A DNA stretch of 64,000 nucleotides, taken from Salmonella enterica subsp. arizonae. GTDB taxonomy: Bacteria > Pseudomonadota > Gammaproteobacteria > Enterobacterales > Enterobacteriaceae. Location: NCBI RefSeq assembly GCF_008692845.1, contig NZ_VXJW01000005.1, positions 286,165 through 350,164 on the forward strand, in the 5' to 3' direction. Below are positions 9,325 to 19,639 of the stretch, one piece after another (positions within the stretch are counted from its first letter, which is position 1; each line of letters starts with the position of its first letter). The translations under genes and the position numbers were made by a program. Below the pieces are notes generated by a model. It saw nothing but the letters and a program-made list of their open reading frames with translations, was not told the origin of the DNA and did not search any database.

Positions 9325-11844
9325 ATGGCGGGGAATGACCGCGAGCCGATTGGACGTAAAGGGAAACCGTCGCGTCCTGTGAAACAAAAGGTGAGCCGTC
9401 GTCGGCAGCATGACGACGATTATGATGATGACTATGAGGATGAAGAACCGATGCCGCGTAAAGGTAAGGGCAAAGGGCGTAAGCCTCGTGGCAAGCGCGG
9501 CTGGCTGTGGCTATTGCTAAAACTGTTTATCGTTTTTGTGGTGCTGTTCGCCATTTACGGCGTCTATCTGGATCAAAAAATCCGCAGCCGTATTGATGGC
9601 AAGGTCTGGCAGCTACCGGCGGCGGTATATGGCCGTATGGTGAACCTTGAGCCAGACATGCCCGTCAGCAAAAACGAGATGGTGAAATTGCTGGAAGCCA
9701 CGCAGTATCGTCTGGTGACGAAGATGACCCGTCCTGGCGAATTTACCGTGCAGGCCAATAGCATTGAGATGATTCGTCGACCGTTTGACTTCCCGGACAG
9801 TAAAGAAGGGCAGGTGCGCGCGCGGCTGACTTTCGATGACGGGCGTCTGGAAACCATCGTCAATCTGGATAACAATCGCCAGTTTGGCTTCTTCCGCCTC
9901 GATCCGCGGCTTATCACCATGCTTTCTTCGCCAAATGGCGAGCAGCGTTTATTCGTCCCGCGCAGCGGTTTCCCGGATCTGCTGGTCGATACGCTGTTGG
10001 CGACGGAAGACCGTCATTTCTATGAGCATGATGGCATTAGCCTTTACTCCATCGGGCGTGCGGTGCTGGCTAACCTGACGGCGGGACGCACGGTGCAGGG
10101 GGCCAGTACACTGACCCAACAGCTAGTGAAGAACCTGTTCCTCTCCAGCGAAAGATCATACTGGCGTAAAGCGAATGAAGCCTACATGGCGCTGATCATG
10201 GATGCCCGCTACAGCAAAGATCGTATTCTTGAGCTGTACATGAACGAGGTCTACCTCGGTCAAAGCGGGGATAATGAAATTCGCGGTTTCCCGCTGGCGA
10301 GCCTGTATTACTTTGGTCGTCCGGTAGAGGAACTGAGCCTCGATCAGCAGGCGTTACTGGTAGGGATGGTGAAAGGGGCGTCGATTTATAACCCGTGGCG
10401 CAACCCTAAACTGGCGCTGGAGCGCCGTAACCTGGTGCTACGCCTGCTACAGCAGCAGAAAATCATCGATCAGGAACTCTATGACATGCTGAGCGCGCGT
10501 CCGCTTGGCGTACAGCCGCGCGGCGGCGTTATTTCACCGCAGCCTGCGTTTATGCAGATGGTTCGTCAGGAACTGCAGGCGAAGCTGGGGGATAAAATTA
10601 AAGATCTCTCCGGCGTGAAGATCTTCACCACCTTTGATCCCGTGGCGCAGGATGCCGCAGAGAAAGCCGTTGTCGAAGGCATTCCGGCGTTGAAGAAGCA
10701 GCGTAAATTGAGCGATCTGGAAACCGCGATGGTGGTGGTGGATCGCTTTAGCGGCGAGGTGCGAGCGATGGTTGGCGGGGCGGAGCCGCAGTATGCCGGC
10801 TATAACCGCGCCATGCAGGCGCGTCGTTCCATCGGGTCGCTGGCGAAACCGGCCACCTATCTGACTGCGCTAAGTCAGCCGAACTTATACCGACTGAACA
10901 CCTGGATTGCCGATGCGCCGATTTCTCTGCGCCAGCCGAATGGTCAGATCTGGTCGCCGCAGAACGACGATCGTCGCTACAGCGAAAGCGGGAAAGTGAT
11001 GCTGGTGGATGCGTTAACTCGCTCGATGAACGTACCGACGGTCAATCTGGGGATGGCGTTAGGTTTACCGGCGGTAACCGATACCTGGATGAAGCTCGGC
11101 GTGCCGAAAGATCAGCTCAATCCGGTTCCGGCTATGCTGTTAGGGGCGCTGAACCTGACGCCGATCGAAGTGGCGCAAGCGTTTCAGACTATCGCCAGCG
11201 GCGGTAATCGCGCGCCGTTATCAGCGCTGCGTTCGGTCATTGCGGAAGATGGTAAGGTGCTGTACCAAAGTTATCCGCAGGCTGAGCGCGCCGTACCGGC
11301 ACAGGCGGCTTACCTGACGCTCTGGACAATGCAACAGGTCGTTCAGCGTGGTACGGGGCGTCAGCTTGGCGCAAAATATCCGGGTCTGCATCTGGCGGGT
11401 AAAACCGGGACGACAAACAACAATGTCGATACCTGGTTTGCCGGTATCGACGGCAGCCAGGTGACTATCACCTGGGTAGGCCGTGATAACAACCAGCCGA
11501 CGAAACTGTACGGTGCCAGCGGCGCGATGGCGATTTACCAGCGCTATCTGGCGAACCAGACGCCGACGCCTTTAGTTCTGACGCCGCCGGAAGATGTAGT
11601 GGATATGGGCGTTGATTACGACGGTAATTTTGTCTGTAGCGGCGGTATGCGAACTCTGCCGGTCTGGACGGACGATCCGAATACGCTGTGCCAGCAGGGC
11701 GAGATGATGCAGCAACAGCAGCCGTCAGGTAATCCGTTTGATCAGTCGTCTCAGCCGCAGCAGCCTGCGCAGCAACAGCCGCCAAAAGAAGAGAAGAGCG
11801 ACGGCGTTGCTGGCTGGATTAAGGAGATGTTCGGCGGTAATTAA
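9325..11844 (+). CDS. mrcB: Penicillin-binding protein 1B, bifunctional peptidoglycan synthase
   Basis: Polymerises lipid II into glycan strands and cross-links them; inner-membrane anchored, active in the periplasm. Order: a cytoplasmic tail with an acidic [12 protein letters not shown] patch and a basic [13 protein letters not shown] patch, one transmembrane helix near residues 60-82, the UB2H regulatory domain that receives LpoB, the GT51 glycosyltransferase ([10 protein letters not shown] with the catalytic Glu, then [17 protein letters not shown]), and the transpeptidase with SLAK (active Ser), SMN and KTGTT. A Gln/Pro-rich C-terminal tail follows. The start [10 protein letters not shown] at 9325 has GGAG upstream. 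At 839 residues it is slightly shorter than E. coli (844), mainly in the acidic patch. Confidence 0.97.
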   Translation: MAGNDREPIGRKGKPSRPVKQKVSRRRQHDDDYDDDYEDEEPMPRKGKGKGRKPRGKRGWLWLLLKLFIVFVVLFAIYGVYLDQKIRSRIDGKVWQLPAAVYGRMVNLEPDMPVSKNEMVKLLEATQYRLVTKMTRPGEFTVQANSIEMIRRPFDFPDSKEGQVRARLTFDDGRLETIVNLDNNRQFGFFRLDPRLITMLSSPNGEQRLFVPRSGFPDLLVDTLLATEDRHFYEHDGISLYSIGRAVLANLTAGRTVQGASTLTQQLVKNLFLSSERSYWRKANEAYMALIMDARYSKDRILELYMNEVYLGQSGDNEIRGFPLASLYYFGRPVEELSLDQQALLVGMVKGASIYNPWRNPKLALERRNLVLRLLQQQKIIDQELYDMLSARPLGVQPRGGVISPQPAFMQMVRQELQAKLGDKIKDLSGVKIFTTFDPVAQDAAEKAVVEGIPALKKQRKLSDLETAMVVVDRFSGEVRAMVGGAEPQYAGYNRAMQARRSIGSLAKPATYLTALSQPNLYRLNTWIADAPISLRQPNGQIWSPQNDDRRYSESGKVMLVDALTRSMNVPTVNLGMALGLPAVTDTWMKLGVPKDQLNPVPAMLLGALNLTPIEVAQAFQTIASGGNRAPLSALRSVIAEDGKVLYQSYPQAERAVPAQAAYLTLWTMQQVVQRGTGRQLGAKYPGLHLAGKTGTTNNNVDTWFAGIDGSQVTITWVGRDNNQPTKLYGASGAMAIYQRYLANQTPTPLVLTPPEDVVDMGVDYDGNFVCSGGMRTLPVWTDDPNTLCQQGEMMQQQQPSGNPFDQSSQPQQPAQQQPPKEEKSDGVAGWIKEMFGGN

Positions 11845-11852
11845 TCACTATA

Positions 11853-11950
11853 ATGGTGCCGGGGGGCGCTGCGCTTACCCGGCCTACGCTATTACCAGCA
11901 CATTAACCGCTCCCGTAGGCCGGATAAGACGCTAGCGTCGCCATCCGCAA
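11853..11950. repeat. BIME (paired REP units) downstream of mrcB
   Basis: GGGCGCTGCGCTTACCCGGCCTACGC is followed by GTAGGCCGGATAAGACGCTAGCGTCGCCATCCGCA, two REP units in inverted orientation. They fill the first third of the 293-base mrcB-fhuA gap; the rest is the fhuA promoter region. Confidence 0.8.
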
Positions 11951-12045
11951 ATCGCCCATAAATAACATTCCAGCTTAATTTATTAAACCTTTCTTTTCAT
12001 CTGGTTGTTTCTTAACCCCTTAGTTTTCGTAGGGGCGCGTATCGC

Positions 12046-12116
12046 TTGCCATTGCGGTTATATTTCGCCTATTATGCTGCGGTTATAATAATAATTCTCG
12101 TTTACGTTATCATTCA
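12046..12116 (+). promoter_or_regulatory. fhuA promoter region with Fur-box-like sequence
   Basis: TATAAT at 12084-12089 is the likely -10. An alternative pair upstream is TTGCCA-18-TATTAT (12046-12075). An AT-rich Fur-like site overlaps and follows the -10: read on the minus strand, GAATGATAACG followed by GAGAATTATTAT shows the spaced GATAAT-type hexamers of Fur sites. Iron-replete Fur would block the fhuACDB promoter, in line with established control of this operon in E. coli. Confidence 0.6.
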
Positions 12117-12137
12117 CTTTTCATCAGAGATATACCA

Positions 12138-14381
12138 ATGGCGCGTCTTAAAACTGCTCAGCCAAACTCCTCACTGCGTAAAATCGCAGTTGTAGTAGCC
12201 ACAGCGGTTAGCGGCATGTCTGTCTACGCACAGGCGGCGGTTCAACCGAAAGAAGAAACTATCACCGTAACCGCAGCGCCTGCCCCGCAGGAAAGCGCCT
12301 GGGGACCGGCGGCTACCATTGCCGCGAGACAATCCGCTACCGCGACCAAAACGGACACGCCGATTCAAAAGGTTCCACAGTCTATTTCCGTCGTTACTGC
12401 CGAAGAGATGGCTCTGCATCAGCCAAAGTCGGTTAAAGAAGCGTTGAGCTATACTCCTGGCGTCGCTGTGGGGACTCGCGGCGCGTCTAATACTTATGAC
12501 TACCTGATCATTCGCGGTTTCGCCGCCGACGGCCAAAGCCAGAATAACTATCTGAATGGCCTTAAGATGCAGGGCAACTTCTATAATGACGCGGTGATCG
12601 ACCCTTATATGCTGGAGCGTGCGGAAGTGATGCGCGGTCCGGTTTCTGTTCTCTACGGAAAAAGTAGCCCTGGCGGTTTGCTAAATATGGTTAGCAAGCG
12701 CCCGACCACAGAGCCGCTAAAAGAAGTCCAATTTAAGATGGGTACCGACAGTCTTTTCCAGACTGGCTTTGACTTCAGCGATGCGCTGGATGAAGATGGC
12801 GTATATTCTTATCGTTTAACTGGCCTGGCGCGTTCCGCCAACGCGCAGCAGGATCGTGCGGAAGAACAGCGCTATGCGATTGCGCCAGCGTTCACCTGGC
12901 GTCCGGATGAGAAAACGAACTTTACGCTCCTCTCTTATTTCCAGAACGAACCGGAGACCGGCTACTACGGCTGGTTGCCGAAAGAAGGAACGGTTGAGCC
13001 GTTGCCAAACGGTAAACGTCTACCCACCGATTTTAACGAAGGGGCTAAGAACAATACCTATTCTCGTAATGAGAAGATGGTGGGATATAGCTTTGACCAC
13101 GAATTCAACGATACCTTTACCGTGCGTCAGAATTTGCGCTATGCCGAGAATAAAGTCGCGCAAAATAGCGTCTATGGTTACGGCGTCTGTTCCGATTCGG
13201 CTAACGCCAATAGCAAGCAGTGCGCAGCATTAGCGCCAGCGGACAAAGGCCATTATCTGGCGCGGAAATATGTTGTTGACGATGAGAAGCTACAAAACTT
13301 CACTGTCGATACCCAGTTGCAAAGTAAGTTTGCGACCGGTGAGGTAGATCATATCCTGCTAACCGGCGTCGATTTTATGCGTATGCGTAACGATATCAAC
13401 GCCTGGTTTGGCTACGACGACTCCGTACCTCTGCTTGATCTCTACAACCCGGTGTACACTGATTTCGACTTTGCTTCGCAAGATCCGGCAACATCCGGCC
13501 CGTACCAGATTTTGAATAAGCAGAAGCAAACGGGTCTGTACGTCCAGGATCAGGCGCAGTGGAATAAAGTTCTGGTGACGGTGGGGGGGCGTTATGACTG
13601 GGCCGATCAGGAATCGCTCAACCGTACTACCAGCGTTACATCTAAACGTGATGATAAGCAGTTCACTTGGCGTGGAGGTGTTAACTATCTTTTTGATAAC
13701 GGGATAACCCCTTATTTCAGCTATAGCGAATCGTTTGAGCCAGCTTCACAAACGGGAGAGAACGGTAAAATATTTGCGCCTTCAAAAGGTAAGCAGTATG
13801 AAGCGGGGGTGAAATATGTACCGAACGATCGTCCAATCGTGATCACCGGTGCTGTCTACCAGTTGACGAAAACCAATAACCTGATGGCCGATCCGAACGG
13901 ATCGTTTTGGTCTGTAGAAGGCGGTGAAATTCGTTCTCGCGGGGTAGAAATTGAAGCGAAAGCGGCGCTGTCTGCAAGCATCAACGTTGTCGGTTCTTAT
14001 ACTTATACTGATGCCGAATACACGACGGATACAACCTACAAAGGTAATACTCCTGCGCAGGTGCCAAAACATATGGCGTCGCTGTGGGGCGACTACACCT
14101 TCTTTGATGGCCCGTTGTCTGGTTTGACGCTGGGAACCGGCGGTCGTCTCACAGGTTCAAGCTATGGCGATCCGGCAAACTCTTTTAAAGTAGGAAGTTA
14201 TACGGTTGTCGATGCGCTGGTGCGTTATGACCTTGCGCGCGTAGGCATGGCAGGCTCCAACGTCGCGCTCCATGTTAATAACCTGCTTGACCGTGAGTAC
14301 GTCGCCAGTTGCTTCCAGACCTACGGCTGTTTCTGGGGCGCGGAGCGTCAGGTTATTGCAACGGCAACCTTCCGTTTCTAA
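12138..14381 (+). CDS. fhuA: Ferrichrome outer-membrane receptor FhuA
   Basis: TonB-dependent transporter for ferrichrome, and receptor for several phages and colicin M in E. coli. A signal peptide of about 33 residues ends in AQA. The TonB-box region ETITVTA is at the mature N-terminus, followed by the plug domain (VPQSISVVTAEEM through about residue 190, with LYGKSSPGGLLNMVSKRP) and a 22-strand barrel ending in the terminal Phe needed for BAM insertion (ATFRF). The 747-residue length equals E. coli and the frame is uninterrupted. It is first gene of fhuACDB, with a terminator-like hairpin after it. Confidence 0.97.
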   Translation: MARLKTAQPNSSLRKIAVVVATAVSGMSVYAQAAVQPKEETITVTAAPAPQESAWGPAATIAARQSATATKTDTPIQKVPQSISVVTAEEMALHQPKSVKEALSYTPGVAVGTRGASNTYDYLIIRGFAADGQSQNNYLNGLKMQGNFYNDAVIDPYMLERAEVMRGPVSVLYGKSSPGGLLNMVSKRPTTEPLKEVQFKMGTDSLFQTGFDFSDALDEDGVYSYRLTGLARSANAQQDRAEEQRYAIAPAFTWRPDEKTNFTLLSYFQNEPETGYYGWLPKEGTVEPLPNGKRLPTDFNEGAKNNTYSRNEKMVGYSFDHEFNDTFTVRQNLRYAENKVAQNSVYGYGVCSDSANANSKQCAALAPADKGHYLARKYVVDDEKLQNFTVDTQLQSKFATGEVDHILLTGVDFMRMRNDINAWFGYDDSVPLLDLYNPVYTDFDFASQDPATSGPYQILNKQKQTGLYVQDQAQWNKVLVTVGGRYDWADQESLNRTTSVTSKRDDKQFTWRGGVNYLFDNGITPYFSYSESFEPASQTGENGKIFAPSKGKQYEAGVKYVPNDRPIVITGAVYQLTKTNNLMADPNGSFWSVEGGEIRSRGVEIEAKAALSASINVVGSYTYTDAEYTTDTTYKGNTPAQVPKHMASLWGDYTFFDGPLSGLTLGTGGRLTGSSYGDPANSFKVGSYTVVDALVRYDLARVGMAGSNVALHVNNLLDREYVASCFQTYGCFWGAERQVIATATFRF

Positions 14382-14390
14382 TCTCTTTTT

Positions 14391-14415
14391 GGGCACGGCT
14401 TGCCGTGCCCGTTTT
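14391..14415 (+). terminator. Hairpin between fhuA and fhuC (partial terminator)
   Basis: GGGCACGG-CTTG-CCGTGCCC followed by GTTTT, 10 bases after the fhuA stop. It can act as an attenuating terminator, giving more receptor than inner-membrane transporter from one transcript. The U-tract is short, so readthrough into fhuCDB is expected. Confidence 0.65.
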
Positions 14416-14430
14416 ACAAGTTGGCTTGCA

Positions 14431-15228
14431 ATGCAGGAAAACCACATTCATCCCGATACCACCTTTGCGCTGCGAAGCGTCGCCTTTCGCGTGCCGGGCC
14501 GCACGCTTTTACACCCTCTCTCGTTAACCTTCCCTGCGGGTAAAGTGACCGGACTTATCGGCCACAACGGCTCCGGTAAATCCACGCTGTTAAAAATGCT
14601 GGGACGCCATCAGCCGCCTTCCGAAGGGGATATTCTGCTCGACAATCAGCCGCTGGCGAGTTGGAGCAGCAAGGCATTTGCCCGTAAAGCCGCGTATCTG
14701 CCGCAGCAACTGCCGCAGGCGGAAGGTATGACGGTACGCGAACTGGTGGCGATTGGCCGCTATCCATGGCACGGCGCGCTGGGACGCTTTGGCGTCGCGG
14801 ACCGGGAAAAAGTAGAAGAGGCGATTACGCTGGTTGGATTAAAACCGCTGGCGCATCGTCTGGTAGACAGTCTTTCCGGCGGCGAGCGTCAGCGCGCGTG
14901 GATTGCCATGCTGGTCGCGCAGGACAGCCGTTGTCTGCTGCTGGATGAGCCGACGTCAGCGCTGGATATCGCCCATCAGGTTGACGTGCTGGCGCTGGTG
15001 CATCGCTTAAGCCAGCAGCGCGGGTTGACGGTGGTTGCGGTGCTGCACGATATCAATATGGCGGCGCGTTATTGCGACTATCTGGTGGCGCTGCGCGGCG
15101 GCGAAATGATTGCGCAAGGAACGCCTGCGGAACTGATGCGCAGTGAAACACTGGAACAGATTTACGGTATCCCGATGGGTATCCTTCCGCATCCGGCGGG
15201 CGCTGCACCTGTGAGTTTTGTGTATTAA
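14431..15228 (+). CDS. fhuC: Ferric hydroxamate ABC transporter ATP-binding protein
   Basis: Energises import of ferric hydroxamates through FhuB. Standard ABC ATPase motifs are visible: Walker A GHNGSGKST near residue 43, Q-loop QQLP, signature LSGGERQR near residue 147, Walker B CLLLDEPTS and the switch His in AVLHDINMA. The start is the ATG at 14431 (MQENHIHPDTT), giving 265 residues as in E. coli; longer upstream frames run back into fhuA. The stop overlaps the fhuD start as TAATG, indicating coupling. Confidence 0.97.
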   Translation: MQENHIHPDTTFALRSVAFRVPGRTLLHPLSLTFPAGKVTGLIGHNGSGKSTLLKMLGRHQPPSEGDILLDNQPLASWSSKAFARKAAYLPQQLPQAEGMTVRELVAIGRYPWHGALGRFGVADREKVEEAITLVGLKPLAHRLVDSLSGGERQRAWIAMLVAQDSRCLLLDEPTSALDIAHQVDVLALVHRLSQQRGLTVVAVLHDINMAARYCDYLVALRGGEMIAQGTPAELMRSETLEQIYGIPMGILPHPAGAAPVSFVY

Positions 15229-16118
15229 TGCGTGATTTATATCCTCTTACTCGCCGCCGTTTATTAACGGCGATGGCGCTCTCGCCGCTGCTTTGGCAAA
15301 TGAATACGGCGCAGGCTGCCGCTATCGACCCCCGCCGGATTGTGGCGCTGGAGTGGCTGCCGGTTGAGCTGTTGCTGGCGCTCGGCATTACGCCTTATGG
15401 CGTGGCGGACGTGCCAAATTATAAGCTGTGGGTTAGCGAACCGCCGTTGCCGGATTCAGTGATTGATGTAGGTCTTCGCACTGAACCCAATCTTGAACTG
15501 CTGACGGAGATGAAGCCGTCGTTTATGGTCTGGTCGGCAGGTTACGGACCCTCGCCGGAGAAACTGGCGCGGATCGCGCCGGGGCGCGGGTTTGATTTTA
15601 GCGATGGCAAAAAGCCGCTGGCGGTGGCCCGACGCTCGCTGGTTGAGCTGGCGCAGACGCTGAATCTGGAAGCCGCGGCAGAAAAACATCTGGCGCAATA
15701 CGATCGTTTCATCGCCAGCCTGAAGCCGCGTTTTATCCGCCGCGGGGGACGTCCGTTACTGATGACGACGCTTATCGATCCGCGGCATATGCTGGTGCTC
15801 GGCCCGAATTGCCTGTTCCAGGAGGTGCTCGACGAGTATGGCATCCGTAACGCCTGGCAGGGGGAAACCAACTTTTGGGGCAGTACGGCGGTCAGCATCG
15901 ATCGGCTGGCGATGTATAAAGAGGCGGATGTAATTTGCTTCGACCACGGGAATCACACCGATATGAATGCGCTGATGGCGACGCCGCTGTGGCAGGCCAT
16001 GCCGTTTATCCGCGCCGGGCGTTTTCACCGGGTGCCCGCCGTTTGGTTCTATGGCGCGACCCTCTCCACGATGCATTTTGTCCGCATCCTGAATAACGTG
16101 CTGGGAGGGAAAGCGTGA
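15228..16118 (+). CDS. fhuD: Ferric hydroxamate periplasmic binding protein
   Basis: Carries ferrichrome, coprogen, aerobactin and other hydroxamates from the outer-membrane receptors to FhuB. The N-terminus TRRRLLTAMALSPLLWQ has a twin-arginine motif followed by a weakly hydrophobic stretch and an AQA cleavage site, consistent with Tat export, as known for E. coli FhuD. The rest is a class III binding protein with two lobes joined by a rigid helix. Its 296 residues match the family. The start overlaps fhuC and the stop overlaps the GTG of fhuB. Confidence 0.96.
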   Translation: MRDLYPLTRRRLLTAMALSPLLWQMNTAQAAAIDPRRIVALEWLPVELLLALGITPYGVADVPNYKLWVSEPPLPDSVIDVGLRTEPNLELLTEMKPSFMVWSAGYGPSPEKLARIAPGRGFDFSDGKKPLAVARRSLVELAQTLNLEAAAEKHLAQYDRFIASLKPRFIRRGGRPLLMTTLIDPRHMLVLGPNCLFQEVLDEYGIRNAWQGETNFWGSTAVSIDRLAMYKEADVICFDHGNHTDMNALMATPLWQAMPFIRAGRFHRVPAVWFYGATLSTMHFVRILNNVLGGKA

Positions 16119-18097
16119 ATAAACGTGTGGCGCGTTTCCCGGTCTTTCTGCTGGCCGGGCTGTTTATCATCGCGGTCTGGCTTACCTGGACGAATCTCTC
16201 CATAGCGCTACCACGCGACCAGTGGCGGCAAGCGATGTGGTCGCCGAATGTAGATGCCATCGGACAGATGATTTTTCATTACAGCCTGCTGCCAAGGCTG
16301 GCGATTTCGCTGCTGGTGGGGGCGGGGCTTGGGCTGGTAGGCGTACTGTTCCAGCAAGTATTGCGTAACCCGCTGGCGGAGCCGACCACGCTGGGCGTGG
16401 CGACCGGCGCGCAATTGGGGATTACGGTTACTACGCTATGGGCGATTCCCGGCGCGCTGACGACGCAGTTTGCCGCCCTGGCGGGAGCCTGCATCGTCGG
16501 CGCGCTGGTGTTTGGCGTGTCGTGGGGCAAGCGCTTGTCGCCCGTGACTCTGATCCTCGCCGGGCTGGTCGTCAGCCTCTATTGCGGGGCAATCAACCAG
16601 CTATTGGTGATTTTCCGTCACGATCAGTTGCAAAGCATGTTTTTATGGAGCACCGGAACGCTGACGCAAACCGACTGGAGCGGCGTGCAGCGTTTGTGGC
16701 CGCAGTTGGTAGGCGGTGTCATGCTCACCTTATTACTGTTACGTCCGATGACGTTAATGGGGCTGGATGACGGCGTTGCGCGTAATCTGGGGCTGGCGCT
16801 GTCTTTAGCGCGTCTGGCGGCGCTGTCGCTGGCGATTGTGTTGAGCGCGCTGTTGGTCAACGCAGTGGGCATTATCGGTTTTATCGGTCTGTTTGCGCCG
16901 CTGCTGGCGAAAATGCTTGGCGCAAGACGTCTGCTGGCGCGCCTGATGCTGGCGCCGATCATTGGGGCGCTTATTTTGTGGCTGTCTGACCAGATTATCC
17001 TCTGGCTAACCCGCGTATGGATGGAAGTCTCCACAGGGTCGATCACGGCGTTAATTGGCGCGCCGCTACTGCTATGGCTGCTGCCGCGTCTTAAAAGCAT
17101 GAGCGCGCCGGATATGAACGCCAGCGATCGCGCGGCGGCGGAGCGTCAGCATGTCCTCGCTTTTGCCGTTGCCGGCGGGGCGTTACTGCTGCTGGCGACA
17201 TTTGTCGCGCTCTCTTTTGGCCGCGATGCGCACGGCTGGACGTGGGCGAGCGGAACGCTGCTTGAAGAACTGATGCCGTGGCGCTGGCCGCGGATACTGG
17301 CGGCGTTAATGGCGGGTGTTATGCTGGCGGTGGCGGGCTGTATTATTCAGCGTTTAACCGGTAATCCGATGGCCAGTCCGGAAGTGCTGGGAATCAGCTC
17401 CGGGGCAGCGTTTGGCGTGGTGTTGATGCTGTTTCTGGTACCGGGGAACGCCTTCGGCTGGCTGCTGCCTGCCGGAAGTCTTGGCGCGGCGGCGACGCTG
17501 TTGATTATTACTCTCGCCGCTGGTCGCGGCGGTTTTTCACCGCAACGGATGCTGTTAGCGGGGATGGCGCTCAGCACGGCTTTCACCATGCTGCTGATGA
17601 TGCTCCAGGCGAGCGGCGATCCACGCATGGCGGGCGTGCTTACCTGGCTCTCCGGTTCAACCTATAACGCCTCCGGTGAGCAGGTTTTACGTACCGGTAT
17701 CGTAATGGTTATTCTACTGGCAATGACGCCGCTGTGCCGTCGTTGGTTGACGATTTTACCGATGGGCAGCGACGCCGCGTGCGCGGTGGGCGTGGCGCTC
17801 ACGCCATCTCGTATTGCGCTGCTGGCGCTGGCGGCTTGTTTGACGGCAACCGCGACGATGACCATTGGACCGTTGAGTTTCGTTGGTCTGATGGCGCCGC
17901 ATATTGCGCGAATGATGGGGTTTCGTCGGACGATGCCGCATATGGTGATTTCCGCGTTGATTGGCGGTCTGTTGCTGGTGTTTGCGGATTGGTGCGGAAG
18001 GATGCTGATGTTCCCGTATCAGGTGCCAGCAGGGCTGCTCTCGACCTTTATCGGCGCGCCGTACTTTATCTATTTGTTGAGGAAGCAGAGCCGATAA
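16115..18097 (+). CDS. fhuB: Ferric hydroxamate ABC transporter permease (fused double permease)
   Basis: Inner-membrane channel of the ferrichrome importer. At 660 residues it is an internal duplication: two FecCD/BtuC-like halves, about 1-330 and 331-660, each with around ten hydrophobic helices and conserved NPLAEPTTLGV or NPMASPEVLGIS segments plus later GxxxxPH/FxGLxAP regions that contact FhuC. Most homologous importers use two separate copies, so the fusion is characteristic of FhuB. The start is a GTG at 16115 overlapping the fhuD stop. The downstream gap to hemL holds only REP units. Confidence 0.97.
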   Translation: MNKRVARFPVFLLAGLFIIAVWLTWTNLSIALPRDQWRQAMWSPNVDAIGQMIFHYSLLPRLAISLLVGAGLGLVGVLFQQVLRNPLAEPTTLGVATGAQLGITVTTLWAIPGALTTQFAALAGACIVGALVFGVSWGKRLSPVTLILAGLVVSLYCGAINQLLVIFRHDQLQSMFLWSTGTLTQTDWSGVQRLWPQLVGGVMLTLLLLRPMTLMGLDDGVARNLGLALSLARLAALSLAIVLSALLVNAVGIIGFIGLFAPLLAKMLGARRLLARLMLAPIIGALILWLSDQIILWLTRVWMEVSTGSITALIGAPLLLWLLPRLKSMSAPDMNASDRAAAERQHVLAFAVAGGALLLLATFVALSFGRDAHGWTWASGTLLEELMPWRWPRILAALMAGVMLAVAGCIIQRLTGNPMASPEVLGISSGAAFGVVLMLFLVPGNAFGWLLPAGSLGAAATLLIITLAAGRGGFSPQRMLLAGMALSTAFTMLLMMLQASGDPRMAGVLTWLSGSTYNASGEQVLRTGIVMVILLAMTPLCRRWLTILPMGSDAACAVGVALTPSRIALLALAACLTATATMTIGPLSFVGLMAPHIARMMGFRRTMPHMVISALIGGLLLVFADWCGRMLMFPYQVPAGLLSTFIGAPYFIYLLRKQSR

Positions 18098-18182
18098 AAA
18101 GCCGGATGGCGTATGCGCTTATCCGGCCTACCGATAGCGCATTCATATAGGCCGGGTAAGGCGAAGCCGCCACCCGGCAACC
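18098..18182. repeat. BIME between convergent fhuB and hemL
   Basis: AAGCCGGATGGCGTATGCGCTTATCCGGCCTAC and GGCCGGGTAAGGCGAAGCCGCCACCCGGCA form two REP units, almost filling the 92-base space between the convergent gene ends. (Described by arms: GCCGGATGGCG/CTTATCCGGC and GCCGGGTAAGGCG/CGCCACCCGGC.). Confidence 0.85.
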
Positions 18183-18189
18183 ACAGCGC

Positions 18190-19470
18190 TTACAGCTTTG
18201 CAAACACCCGACGCGCGGCGTCAATGGTGTTATTAATGTCATCCATGCTGTGTGCGACAGACATAAAGCCAGCTTCAAACGCCGATGGCGCCAGATACAC
18301 GCCTTCATCCAGCATCAGATGGAAGAAACGCTTAAAGCGTTCAACGTCGCACGCCATCACGTCCTGATAGCAGGTTACGCTCCCGGCGTCGGTGAAGAAA
18401 ATCCCGAACATGCCGCCGACATGGTTGACGACCAGTGGGATCCCCGCCTCCTGCGCCGCTTCGCGCAGCCCTTCCGCCAGACGAGTGGTAAGTTTATTCA
18501 GCGTTTCATGAATACCGGGCTGGGCGACTTCGTTCAGACAGGCGAAACCCGCTGCCATCGCGATCGGGTTGCCGGAAAGGGTGCCCGCCTGGTAAACCGG
18601 GCCTGTCGGCGCCAGCGCGTCCATCACATCGCGACGACCGCCAAACGCGCCTACCGGCATCCCGCCGCCGATGATTTTGCCCAAACAGGTTAGGTCCGGC
18701 ACGACGCCGTAGTAATCCTGGGCGCCTGCCAGCGCTACGCGAAAACCGGTCATCACTTCGTCGATAATCAGCAGTGCGCCGAACTCATCGCACAAAGCCC
18801 GCAGGCCCGGCAGGAACTCCGGTAGCGGCGGGACGCAGTTCATATTGCCCGCCACCGGTTCGACGATGATACAGGCGATTTCCTGCGGATATTGTTCAAA
18901 CGCCGCTCGTACTGACGCCAGATCGTTATAGACGCAGGTCAGGGTATGTTTAGCAAAATCGGCCGGAACGCCCGGCGAGTTCGGCTGACCGAGCGTCAGA
19001 GCGCCAGACCCGGCTTTTACCAGCAGGCAGTCTGCGTGGCCGTGGTAACAGCCTTCGAATTTAATGATCTTATCGCGGCCGGTAAAACCACGCGCCAGGC
19101 GAATGGCGCTCATGGTCGCTTCGGTGCCGGAGTTCACCATACGCACCATATCCATTGTCGGTACCAGGCTTGTGACCAGTTCCGCCATTTTGACTTCCAT
19201 TTCGGTTGGCGCGCCGAAGCTCAGTCCCCGCTCGGCGGCTTCGATTACCGCATTACGGATTGCCGGATGATTATGCCCTAGCACCATCGGTCCCCAGGAA
19301 CCGACATAATCTATATACGCTTTGCCGTCGACATCATAAAGCCAGGCGCCGTCTGCTTTTTCGATAAACAGTGGGGTGCCGCCCACGCCAGTGAAAGCGC
19401 GAACAGGGGAGTTCACGCCGCCGGGGATCAGCTCACGCGCTGCGCTATAAAGATTTTCAGACTTACTCAT
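18190..19470 (-). CDS. hemL: Glutamate-1-semialdehyde 2,1-aminomutase
   Basis: PLP/PMP enzyme that converts glutamate-1-semialdehyde to 5-aminolevulinate, the second step of the C5 route to haem. Class III aminotransferase features: GYVGSWGPM-like substrate region, the GCYHGHAD segment, the Asp in [11 protein letters not shown] that contacts PLP, and the Schiff-base lysine in [13 protein letters not shown] near residue 265. The 426-residue length equals E. coli. It is monocistronic, convergent with fhuB and divergent from clcA. Confidence 0.97.
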   Translation of the reverse strand: MSKSENLYSAARELIPGGVNSPVRAFTGVGGTPLFIEKADGAWLYDVDGKAYIDYVGSWGPMVLGHNHPAIRNAVIEAAERGLSFGAPTEMEVKMAELVTSLVPTMDMVRMVNSGTEATMSAIRLARGFTGRDKIIKFEGCYHGHADCLLVKAGSGALTLGQPNSPGVPADFAKHTLTCVYNDLASVRAAFEQYPQEIACIIVEPVAGNMNCVPPLPEFLPGLRALCDEFGALLIIDEVMTGFRVALAGAQDYYGVVPDLTCLGKIIGGGMPVGAFGGRRDVMDALAPTGPVYQAGTLSGNPIAMAAGFACLNEVAQPGIHETLNKLTTRLAEGLREAAQEAGIPLVVNHVGGMFGIFFTDAGSVTCYQDVMACDVERFKRFFHLMLDEGVYLAPSAFEAGFMSVAHSMDDINNTIDAARRVFAKL

Positions 19471-19639
19471 GGAAAGGTTCCTGGTTCGTAGAAAAAGTGA
19501 ATGCCCGCTATTCTAAGTTATTCAGAGAAGGTTATGAAAGTTTTACGCATTTGAAACAATACGATTTACAGGGGATTTTCACGGCGTTGGCGAGTAGAAT
19601 GCCGACTTTAGATTTGTATTACCAATTAATGATCTTCTG

